From CAIXSC01 sp040381235 (lineage in GTDB: Bacteria > Planctomycetota > Planctomycetia > Pirellulales > Pirellulaceae), in contig JBEIHS010000314.1 of assembly GCA_040381235.1 (NCBI GenBank), positions 1 through 7,897 of the forward strand: a stretch of DNA of 7,897 nucleotides, given 5' to 3'. The translations under genes were made by a program, and so were the position numbers. Shown one piece after another: positions 1 through 5,906 of this stretch. Position 1 is the first letter of the stretch; each line of letters starts with the position of its first letter. Below the pieces are notes generated by a model. That model had not been told where the DNA came from and made no database searches. It saw only the letters and a list, made by a program, of their open reading frames with translations.

Positions 1-57
1 CGCACTCCAAAAGGGGCTTACGCGCGCCGGAAGGGGCGCCCGTGGATGCGTGGGAAA

Positions 58-76
58 GCGGCGCCGTGGGCGCCGC
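58..76. repeat. Hairpin core, copy A
   Basis: This is a perfect 8-bp inverted repeat, GCGGCGCC / GGCGCCGC, around a GTG triloop. It is followed by ACTCCAAAAGG. The same core appears at 131-149, 7762-7780 and 7858-7876. There is no T-run of five on either side, so it is not a good intrinsic terminator. Confidence 0.85.
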
Positions 77-130
77 ACTCCAAAAGGGGCTTACGCGCGC
101 CGGAAGGGGCACCCGTGGATGCGTGGGAAA

Positions 131-149
131 GCGGTGCCGTGGGCACCGC
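131..149. repeat. Hairpin core, copy B, with a compensatory base-pair change
   Basis: The arms are GCGGTGCC / GGCACCGC around the same GTG loop. Compared with copy A, the C:G pair at 62/72 has become T:A at 135/145, so the 8-bp stem stays perfect. These two changes are two of only three differences between the adjacent 73-bp units. Confidence 0.85.
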
Positions 150-191
150 ACTCCAAAAGAGGCTTACGCGCGCTGGATGAGGCACCTGTGG

Positions 192-533
192 GCGCGGCCG
201 GGGTGCACACACACGCCTATGCGTCTCCCCCGCCGCGGCGCCAGCTTATACGCGCGCGGTGGTTTCGCCATCCGCCTCTGGCAACCCCGTTAGCCACTGC
301 GACAAACTGGCCTAATGCGAGTTCGCCATCGACAGTCGGGAAGTTATTTTTCGGTCGCCCGCCAAGGTTCGCGTCCGCGGAGCGGGCGATTGCTAACAGT
401 TCTTGTTGCGGTCGCGCGAAGTTTTTGTTTGGACATGGGACGCGTCGACCGCGAGCGGGTCAGGTTTGGTATTCTTCCGCGCGGCCCGGTCGTGGCGTCG
501 TTTGGAGTTCCCATCCCTGGAGTGGTCCGCTCT
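192..533. other. Gene-free stretch upstream of the CehA-like gene
   Basis: I see no supported gene here. The reading frame of the downstream gene is open back to an ATG at 315, but residues from 315 to 533 look like translated non-coding DNA and have no ribosome-binding site. Contents: a 10-base palindrome CGCCGCGGCG at 231-240; a degenerate repeat copy at 355-393; a GGA-triloop hairpin at 372-388; and a TATTCT hexamer at 470-475, 58 bases before the chosen ATG. No convincing -35 box accompanies that hexamer. Confidence 0.6.
355..393. repeat. Degenerate repeat copy with inverted ends, GGA-triloop hairpin inside
   Basis: These 39 bases align without gaps to 7798-7836 and match at about 31 positions, including a shared GTTCGCGTC. 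The outer ends form an inverted repeat, TCGCCCGC (355-362) and GCGGGCGA (382-389). An alternative fold at 372-388 is a 7-bp stem with one T-G pair around a GGA loop. It contains the 9-mer CGCGGAGCG at 376-384. Confidence 0.55.
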
Positions 534-3266
534 ATGAATCGTTCCTCATCGCCAATTGCACGGTCGCTCGGCAGTCAATGCGGGTTGTCGCCGCGACCGC
601 GTTGGGAAGCGAACCCGCACCCGCGGTTTTCCGGTCAGCACGGTTGCTCGCCAGCTGTCCGGCCTCGTCCCGAGTCGAACTGGGCCACCACGAGCCGCTC
701 GACGCCGTGGCTGGTGTGCGCGGTTCTGGTTCTCGGGCTTGGGGTTGGGCTCGTTTCTGTCGCTGGCGATGCTCGAGTGGCGGCCGGCGCTGAACTGGCG
801 ACGCTGAGCCCCGAGAATTGGGACACGCTCGCGCCGCAAGGCAAGGAAGTCGACGCGATCTACGGCGACTACGTGCTGCGCAATGATCGGCTGATCCTGG
901 TTGTCGGCCGGCCGAATGCGGAACGCCATGCCAACCTGACTGTGAAGAGCGTGGGCGGAGCGTTGCTCGACATGACGCTGGTCGATCGGCAGAACGACCA
1001 ACTGAGCGCCTACTATCCGGGCGGATCGCGGTTCGCGTTTGTCGCGGCCGACGCGGTGACGGCGTGGACAGTCGATCCGGCGTTGGCCGTGCGCGGCGGC
1101 GACCCGAAACTGTCGGGGCGCCAAGTCGTCTTGCAGTGCGAGTCGCAGGCGGTCGAGGGCCGGCCGCATTGCTCGGTCCGGTACACGCTCGAAGACGGCC
1201 AGCCTTACGTTGTGGTGGAAACGCTTTTGGCAAACCGGTCGGACAAACCTGTGACCGAGGAGTTGGTGGACGCCATTCGCGCGGATCGCGTGTTTGAATT
1301 CGGCCAAGCGGAGGAGTCGAAGACGTTCTGGGCGCACGACGAATGGTTCGGGCAGGCCTACGGCGTGCAAGTGGACGGCTACGAGATCAAACGCGACAAG
1401 CTGCTGTTGCTTGTGCGGGGCGGCGAGTCCAAGGCGACGATCGCACCGGGAGAAACGTTGACTATCCGGCGGCGGATTTTCGCCGCCGATCATTTGCTCG
1501 CCCTGCGCGGTGTCGCGCTCCGGACGGCGGGCGGCAACATCGCGCCGCGGCGAGTGGAAGTCGTCGATCCGGCCGGTCCGGTGGCGCATGCGAAGGTCAC
1601 TTTGCGGCGGGGCGATTCGGTCTACGGTTCGGGGCGCTCCAATGCGGCGGGGCAGCTGCAATTCGATTTGCCATCGGGCGATTTTTCCGCGGTCATCGAA
1701 GCGCAGGGGCGGCCGGCGGCGACCATCGCCGTCGCCTCCACCGAGTCGACCACGGTGAAGATGGCGGCGTGCGGGTATGTCGCGGCGCAAGTGACCGACA
1801 ACGCGGGAAAGCCGATTCCGTGCAAAGTCGCCTTCTTCGCGGCCGGCCAGAAAGAACTCTATCCCAAGGGCCCCAACGGCAAATACGACCCGAAGCTGGC
1901 CGTCCCGTACTTCGGTCCGGATGCGGGCGTGGCGGCGATCCACAACTTGGTTTACACGGCGGATGGCCGCTTCCGCCAGGAAATCCCGCCGGGGCGCTAC
2001 GAAGTGATCGTGATGTGCGGGCCCGAGTACAACGCCGTGACGACCACGATCGACGTGGCCGCCGGCACTGACACTCCGCTGGTCGCGAAACTGGCCCGCG
2101 TGGTCGACACGTCCGGATGGATCAGCGCCGACTTCCATAGCCACGCCTCGCCGTCGGGCGACAACGTGAGCAGCCAAGTGGGCCGCGTCCTGAATCTGCT
2201 GGGAGAGCATGTCGAGTTCGCGCCGTGCACGGAGCACGCCCGCGTCGACACATACGACGCCGCGTTGCGGTGGCTCAAGGCCGAGCGGTTGCTGGGCACC
2301 TGCGCCGGCATCGAATTGACCGGTTCGCCCCTGCCGATCAATCACCAAAACGCCTTCCCGTTGCTGCACAAACCGCGGACGCAAAATGGCGGCGGACCGA
2401 CAACCGACATCAACCCCGTGACCCAAATCGCGCGGCTGGCCTTGTGGGACAACAAGAGCGACAAGCTTGTCCAGCAAAACCATCCGAATCTCGCCCAGAT
2501 CCTCTCCGATAAGGACCTGGACGGAAAAGCCGATGGCGGCTTCGCCAAGATGCTGGGGTTCATGGACGTCGTCGAGGTCCACCCGCCCGAAGAGATTTTC
2601 GTCGACGAGAACCCCGCCAAACCGGGTTCGAACACCATGCGGCGGTGGCTGCGACTGCTCAACCTGGGCTATCGCATCCCCGGTGTCGTGAACACCGACG
2701 CCCACTACAACTTCCACGGCTCGGGATGGCTCCGCAATTACCTTCGCAGTCCCGACACTGACGATCCGGCGCGGATCAATCCGCTCGACGTCGCCCACGA
2801 AGCCGAGGCGGGCCATGTGACGATCACGAACGGACCGTTTTTGCAGGTCGAAGTGGTGGCGGATGAACCGCGGGAAAAGCCGGCCCGCGGTATCGTCGGC
2901 GATTTAGTGCCGGCCCCGCTTGGAAAGGTCCACTTGCGGATCCGCGTGCAGTGCGCGAATTGGCTCGATGTCAACCGCGTCCAGGTGTTCGCCAACGGCC
3001 GGCCGATGGACGGCGGCAACTTCACCCGCCGCTCGCACCCGGAACTGTTTGCCGACGGTGTCGTGAAGTTCTCCGCCCAGCTGCCGTTGACGCTGGCCGC
3101 CGACACGCATCTTGTCGTGGCCACCGCCGGCGAAGGGCTGACGATCGGGCGGTACTACGGCCCCGACCATGAAAAGACGATGCCGGTAGCGGTGGGAAAC
3201 CCGATCTTCGTTGACGTCGGCGGCGACGGCTTCAAGCCCAATGGCGATTTGCTGGACTTGAAGTAA
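534..3266 (+). CDS. Exported CehA/McbA-family metallohydrolase (PHP-like)
   Basis: This predicted exported metal-dependent hydrolase has 910 residues. The ATG at 534 has GGAG 11 bases upstream. The frame runs back to 315, but that part looks non-coding. Residues 59-77 are hydrophobic and likely an export signal, preceded by an unusually long Arg/Pro-rich leader; cleavage may fall near residue 86. A beta-rich region runs to about 330. Two Ig-like modules follow (about 340-410 and 412-525), resembling carboxypeptidase regulatory repeats. The catalytic domain shows DFHSH (D533, H535, H537), TEH (E567, H568), GIELTG (E594), H604, NHP (H650), EVHP (H683) and NTDAH (D722, H724), then TNGPF at 765-769, a CehA/McbA hallmark. 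A C-terminal beta domain ends the protein. CehA and McbA are known as carbaryl hydrolases, but most relatives have unknown substrates, so carbaryl should not be assumed. The gene is transcribed alone, converging on the Rieske gene. The family call is firm; the substrate is unknown and the start is uncertain. Confidence 0.88.
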   Translation: MNRSSSPIARSLGSQCGLSPRPRWEANPHPRFSGQHGCSPAVRPRPESNWATTSRSTPWLVCAVLVLGLGVGLVSVAGDARVAAGAELATLSPENWDTLAPQGKEVDAIYGDYVLRNDRLILVVGRPNAERHANLTVKSVGGALLDMTLVDRQNDQLSAYYPGGSRFAFVAADAVTAWTVDPALAVRGGDPKLSGRQVVLQCESQAVEGRPHCSVRYTLEDGQPYVVVETLLANRSDKPVTEELVDAIRADRVFEFGQAEESKTFWAHDEWFGQAYGVQVDGYEIKRDKLLLLVRGGESKATIAPGETLTIRRRIFAADHLLALRGVALRTAGGNIAPRRVEVVDPAGPVAHAKVTLRRGDSVYGSGRSNAAGQLQFDLPSGDFSAVIEAQGRPAATIAVASTESTTVKMAACGYVAAQVTDNAGKPIPCKVAFFAAGQKELYPKGPNGKYDPKLAVPYFGPDAGVAAIHNLVYTADGRFRQEIPPGRYEVIVMCGPEYNAVTTTIDVAAGTDTPLVAKLARVVDTSGWISADFHSHASPSGDNVSSQVGRVLNLLGEHVEFAPCTEHARVDTYDAALRWLKAERLLGTCAGIELTGSPLPINHQNAFPLLHKPRTQNGGGPTTDINPVTQIARLALWDNKSDKLVQQNHPNLAQILSDKDLDGKADGGFAKMLGFMDVVEVHPPEEIFVDENPAKPGSNTMRRWLRLLNLGYRIPGVVNTDAHYNFHGSGWLRNYLRSPDTDDPARINPLDVAHEAEAGHVTITNGPFLQVEVVADEPREKPARGIVGDLVPAPLGKVHLRIRVQCANWLDVNRVQVFANGRPMDGGNFTRRSHPELFADGVVKFSAQLPLTLAADTHLVVATAGEGLTIGRYYGPDHEKTMPVAVGNPIFVDVGGDGFKPNGDLLDLK

Positions 3267-3290
3267 GGGGACCGGTCCGTAGCCATCGGC

Positions 3291-3338
3291 GGCTTGCGCG
3301 GATGGCTTGCGCGGATGGCTTGCGCGGATGGCTTACGG
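3291..3338. repeat. 13-bp tandem repeat between convergent genes
   Basis: Three perfect head-to-tail copies of GGCTTGCGCGGAT occupy 3291-3303, 3304-3316 and 3317-3329. They are followed by a partial copy, GGCTTACGG (one mismatch), at 3330-3338. The partial copy runs into the last codons and the stop of the minus-strand Rieske gene. It looks like slippage-generated DNA in the 66-bp gap between two convergent stops. Confidence 0.9.
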
Positions 3339-3650
3339 TTTGGGCGGAACGAGCACTTCAATTTGGTCGCCGTCGATCCGCAGGTCGAAGCGGTCGATCT
3401 TGATCCGCGGATTGTCGCACCACGTGCCATCGCGAACACAAAACCGCCACGCGTGCCAAGGGCAGGCGACGATTCCCTTTTCCACATGGCCGTCGGAAAG
3501 CGCGGCGCCCATGTGGGGACAAAAGTCGTCGATCGCGAAGTGCTCGCCGCCATCGTTGAACACGGCCACCATCCGGTCATTCACGGCGAACGCCCGTCCT
3601 TGGCCTTCGGGGATATCGCCAACTTTCGCTACCGCTTGAAACTCCGCCAC
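3333..3650 (-). CDS. Small Rieske [2Fe-2S] ferredoxin-like protein
   Basis: This 105-residue cytoplasmic Rieske protein probably carries electrons to an oxygenase or reductase partner that is not in the window. The cluster motif is complete: C44-P-H46, 16 residues, then C63-P-W-H66, which is C-x-H-x16-C-x2-H. The size and single domain match NirD-like and dioxygenase-type Rieske ferredoxins. I chose GTG at 3650 because AGGA lies 8 bases upstream (3659-3662) and the Rieske fold begins right after it. The frame is open back to 3845, but that adds about 65 Arg/Pro-rich residues that overlap the divergent gene's start. No hydrophobic segment is visible. The gene is single, divergent from the MazG-like gene and convergent with the CehA-like gene. 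The 13-bp repeat touches its stop codon. The physiological partner cannot be read from the sequence. Confidence 0.9.
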   Translation of the reverse strand: MAEFQAVAKVGDIPEGQGRAFAVNDRMVAVFNDGGEHFAIDDFCPHMGAALSDGHVEKGIVACPWHAWRFCVRDGTWCDNPRIKIDRFDLRIDGDQIEVLVPPKP

Positions 3651-3658
3651 AAGGGGCT

Positions 3659-3662
3659 TCCT
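3659..3662 (-). promoter_or_regulatory. Ribosome-binding site deciding the GTG start of the Rieske gene
   Basis: The minus strand reads AGGA eight bases before the GTG at 3650-3648. No comparable site precedes the more distant ATG at 3845, and this supports the short 105-residue form. Confidence 0.6.
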
Positions 3663-3814
3663 ACTGAGTGGATGGCAATCGCTCGCGGCAGCCGCGTCCG
3701 GCGGATCGGGCTCTGCGAATCGTCGACCGCGTATTCTACCGTCGGGACGAAGCGGTCGGCTATTCTCTTGTCGCCGTCCGGGATCGCGGGCGGCGACGAC
3801 CCGTTTTCCGCACT

Positions 3815-3818
3815 GGAG
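3815..3818 (+). promoter_or_regulatory. Ribosome-binding site deciding the start of the MazG-like gene
   Basis: GGAG lies five bases before the ATG at 3824. The frame is open back to an ATG at 3668, but the extra 52 residues are Arg-rich and resemble no MazG protein. The rest of the 173-bp divergent spacer (3651-3823) contains TATTCT hexamers at 3732 and 3761 with no recognisable -35 partners. Confidence 0.65.
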
Positions 3819-3823
3819 TTTCC

Positions 3824-4138
3824 ATGGCCGCTTCCCCGATGACATTGGACGAGTTGCAGTCGTTGATCCGCCGGATGTACCAGGCGAAGGACGCGGCCCG
3901 GGGCGTGGACGGCACGTTCATGTGGTTCGCCGCCGAAGTGGGCGAATTGGCCGAAGCGTTGCGCGCAGGCTCGGCCGAGGATCGCCTGGGGGAGTTCGCC
4001 GACGTGCTGGCATGGCTCGTGACGCTCGCCAACATCACAGGAGTCGACCTCACCCAAGCGGTCGCCGCCAAGTACGGCCATGGCTGTCCCGGCTGCCAGC
4101 GTTTCGAGTGCGTCTGCCCCATCGGCGGCAAGCCGTAA
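3824..4138 (+). CDS. MazG-like nucleotide pyrophosphohydrolase with C-terminal Cys cluster
   Basis: This 104-residue single-domain protein belongs to the all-alpha MazG-like NTP pyrophosphatase group. Members hydrolyse (d)NTPs to monophosphate plus pyrophosphate with Mg2+, often as house-cleaning enzymes. The metal-binding pattern is present: E38-x2-E41 (then E44) and, 15 residues later, E57-x2-D60, within helices at about 33-72. The tail has four cysteines, C88-P-G-C91 and C96-V-C98, spaced like a small zinc ribbon. A Cys-rich tail is not part of the minimal MazG fold. Canonical two-domain MazG is about twice this length, so this is one of the short single-domain relatives. The ATG with GGAG five bases upstream is a strong start. 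The gene is transcribed alone, divergent from the Rieske gene. A triloop hairpin sits 18 bases past the stop. The family call is good; the substrate is not predictable. Confidence 0.85.
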   Translation: MAASPMTLDELQSLIRRMYQAKDAARGVDGTFMWFAAEVGELAEALRAGSAEDRLGEFADVLAWLVTLANITGVDLTQAVAAKYGHGCPGCQRFECVCPIGGKP

Positions 4139-4156
4139 GAAGTCGGGGCATTGTCG

Positions 4157-4175
4157 TGGTTCGCTCCGCGAACCA
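4157..4175. repeat. Triloop hairpin downstream of the MazG-like gene
   Basis: This is a perfect 8-bp stem, TGGTTCGC / GCGAACCA, with a TCC loop (GGA on the minus strand). It begins 18 bases after the MazG-like stop, in the gap between two convergent genes. No T-run follows on either strand. It may still stall transcription or protect an mRNA 3' end. It shares the 9-mer CGCGGAGCG (minus strand) with three other hairpins in the window. Confidence 0.7.
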
Positions 4176-4261
4176 ACGCGGGCCTTGAACGCCAGGGCCT
4201 GCAGACGGGTCGCAGTCACGCTCGCATGGCGGGCCCGTGGTGATGGGCTGTCTGGACTGTC

Positions 4262-4285
4262 CGTGGGATCGCGGAGCGGTCCACG
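4262..4285. repeat. Second GGA-triloop hairpin in the convergent gap
   Basis: The 5' arm CGTGGGATCGC pairs with the 3' arm GCGGTCCACG around a GGA loop at 4273-4275. The stem has 10 pairs with one bulged G and one T-G pair. It lies 22 bases beyond the stop of the minus-strand DUF1501 gene, where a 3'-end hairpin would be expected, but no T-run follows. It contains CGCGGAGCG at 4270-4278. Confidence 0.55.
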
Positions 4286-4307
4286 AAGATGGCCGGTAGG
4301 CTGTAGT

Positions 4308-5879
4308 TCACAGCAGCTCCGCGATTGGCGTGCCGTAGTAGAGGGCGTGCGGTCGGTTGGTGTCGTCGTGCCAGGCGGCGGTCGCGGGGATGCCGAGCGC
4401 GTGATAGATCGTGGCGGCCATGTTTTCCGGCCGCTGCGGGGTAGCGGCCGGGTAGGCGCCCAGGCGATCGGACGCGCCGACGGCATGGCCTCCCCGCACC
4501 CCGCCGCCAGCGAAAAAGACGCTTTGCACGGCGCCCCAGTGGTCGCGGCCCGCTTTTTCATACGCGTCTGCTAGCAGCGATAGTTTCGGCGTCCGGCCAA
4601 ACTCGCTGCCCATCACCACCAACGTGCTGTCGAACAGCCCTTCGGTCCGCAGATCGTCCAGAAAGGCGCCCAAGGCGCGGTCGGTCGGCGGCAACAGTCT
4701 GTCCCGCAGGCGATGGAAAATTTCGCCATGCGTATCCCATGTCTCGTTGTTGCCCAAGTTGACCTGCACCAGATTGACACCCAGGCGCACAAGCCGAAAC
4801 GCCATCAACATCGACCAGCCGAAGGAATTCTTGCCGTAGCGTTCCTGGGTCGCGTCATCGGCCCGAGTCACATCGAGCGCGTGGCGAATCCCTGGGGCCG
4901 TTAACAACGAAATAGCCGATTGGCGATGCTCGTCGTAGCGTTGGACAAGCGCCGAGCGTTCGAGTTCGCGGCGCTGTTCGTCGAACGATTTCAGCAGGTC
5001 GGTGCGGCCGCGCAGCCGGTCGAACGTCATCCCCGGCCCCAGCGTGATGCTGGGAGCTTGATACACCCGGTCGTCGGGTTTTTGCGGCGGCTTTTTCGAT
5101 TGGTTTGGAAACGTGTATTCAGGGTAGGCGCCGCGCCAGAATGGATCGCCGTACGGCGACGCCTCGATGAAGAACGGATCGCGTTTGGTCCCCATCTGGC
5201 CGCCGAACGCGCCCGGAATCACGCCGCCCGACCAATGCACCAACCGCTCGGGAAGCACAATGGCCGGCGGCAAATTGTGATTGCGGGAGGGCAGGGCGTG
5301 GCCCACCAGCGACGCGATCGATGGCCAATCGCTCGGCCGCGGTTGGCGGTCGCCGCGAAAACCCGGCGACGGCATGCTTCGGCCCGTCAGCATGTAGTAA
5401 TGACCGGCCGTGTGGTCATTGGACGGATGAGTCAGCGACCGCACCACAGCCCACTCGTCGCTGCGCCGAGCCAACCCGGGCAAGTGTTCGCAGATCCGCA
5501 GTCCGGGAGTCTTCGTGGCGATCGGTTGGAACTCGCCCCGCACGTCGGCCGGCGCGTCCGGTTTCGGGTCGAAACTTTCATGTTGGGATAGTCCACCCGA
5601 GAGAAAAATGTAGACGCACGCTTTCGCCGACCCCGCGCGGATCCCCGTTGTTCCGGCCATCCCGGCACCGGCCTCCGATCGGCTGTTCGACCCGGGAATC
5701 GCAGGCCGGTCGGCCGCTGACGACGTCCGTTCGTCGGCCCGCCCCGTGGCCTGCTCGGTGGCCCGCAACGCGGCGACGTGATTCATGCCGAGTCCCAGGA
5801 GTCCGATAGCGCCGGCTTGCACGGCGGCGCGTCGCGACAAACGGGGATGCATCCAGTTCCGCGAAATCGAATCGCTCAT
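4308..5879 (-). CDS. DUF1501 family exported protein, second gene of the pair
   Basis: This 523-residue protein is of the DUF1501 (COG4102) family, which has an alkaline phosphatase/sulfatase-like fold, is common in planctomycetes and lacks a firmly established activity. The N-terminus reads SRRAAVQAG (R16, R17) followed by a hydrophobic stretch to about 38, a Tat-type signal. A polar linker rich in Ala, Gly and Ser (about 41-85) comes next and is absent from the neighbour. Conserved motifs in order: LSGG (93-96) with H100 and DPKP (104-107), DHTAGH (155-160), WDTHG (381-385), GSEFGRTP (424-431), GRDHWG (444-449) and a C-terminal IAELL. The Asp/His motifs fit metal binding. The ATG at 5879 has AGGAG seven bases upstream. 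It lies 27 bases downstream of the other DUF1501 gene on the same strand, so the two are probably co-transcribed. No DUF1549/DUF1553 gene, a frequent neighbour of this family, is visible in the window. Confidence 0.9.
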   Translation of the reverse strand: MSDSISRNWMHPRLSRRAAVQAGAIGLLGLGMNHVAALRATEQATGRADERTSSAADRPAIPGSNSRSEAGAGMAGTTGIRAGSAKACVYIFLSGGLSQHESFDPKPDAPADVRGEFQPIATKTPGLRICEHLPGLARRSDEWAVVRSLTHPSNDHTAGHYYMLTGRSMPSPGFRGDRQPRPSDWPSIASLVGHALPSRNHNLPPAIVLPERLVHWSGGVIPGAFGGQMGTKRDPFFIEASPYGDPFWRGAYPEYTFPNQSKKPPQKPDDRVYQAPSITLGPGMTFDRLRGRTDLLKSFDEQRRELERSALVQRYDEHRQSAISLLTAPGIRHALDVTRADDATQERYGKNSFGWSMLMAFRLVRLGVNLVQVNLGNNETWDTHGEIFHRLRDRLLPPTDRALGAFLDDLRTEGLFDSTLVVMGSEFGRTPKLSLLADAYEKAGRDHWGAVQSVFFAGGGVRGGHAVGASDRLGAYPAATPQRPENMAATIYHALGIPATAAWHDDTNRPHALYYGTPIAELL

Positions 5880-5906
5880 CGTCGCGCTCCTGGCGATCGT
5901 GGTGGC

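Larger units (their letters stand above)
1..191. repeat. 73-bp tandem repeat with hairpin core, about 2.6 copies
   Basis: The unit starts at CGCACTCCAAAAGG and recurs at 1, 74 and 147. Copies 1 and 2 match at 70 of 73 positions. Copy 3 is more diverged and fades out near base 191. Each junction carries a 19-base hairpin (58-76 and 131-149). Both strands are open in several frames here, which gives spurious short ORFs. On the minus strand the repeat reads as ECGAHGAAF-like peptides. I regard it as a non-coding dispersed repeat. The array is cut by the left edge of the window, so its true copy number is unknown. Confidence 0.9.

Noticed and set aside
1..191. Possible CRISPR array at the left edge
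   Set aside because: The segments between hairpins are near-identical copies, not unique spacers, so this is a plain tandem repeat.
18..212. Minus-strand ORF across the left repeat array
   Set aside because: The peptide is the translated tandem repeat (ECGAHGAAF-like units) and has no ribosome-binding site.
546..2816. 756-codon minus-strand ORF opposite the CehA-like gene
   Set aside because: It lies wholly inside a gene with clear catalytic motifs. Long antisense frames are common in GC-rich codon-biased genes. It has no recognisable motif and its composition is Arg/Val/Asp-rich shadow-like.
3269..3278. Palindrome GGACCGGTCC two bases after the CehA-like stop, as a terminator
   Set aside because: The palindrome has no loop and no T-run, so it is not a credible hairpin terminator.
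3651..3845. Upstream extension of the Rieske gene to an ATG at 3845
   Set aside because: It would add 65 Arg/Pro-rich residues outside the Rieske fold and overlap the start of the MazG-like gene. The GTG at 3650 has a well-placed AGGA.
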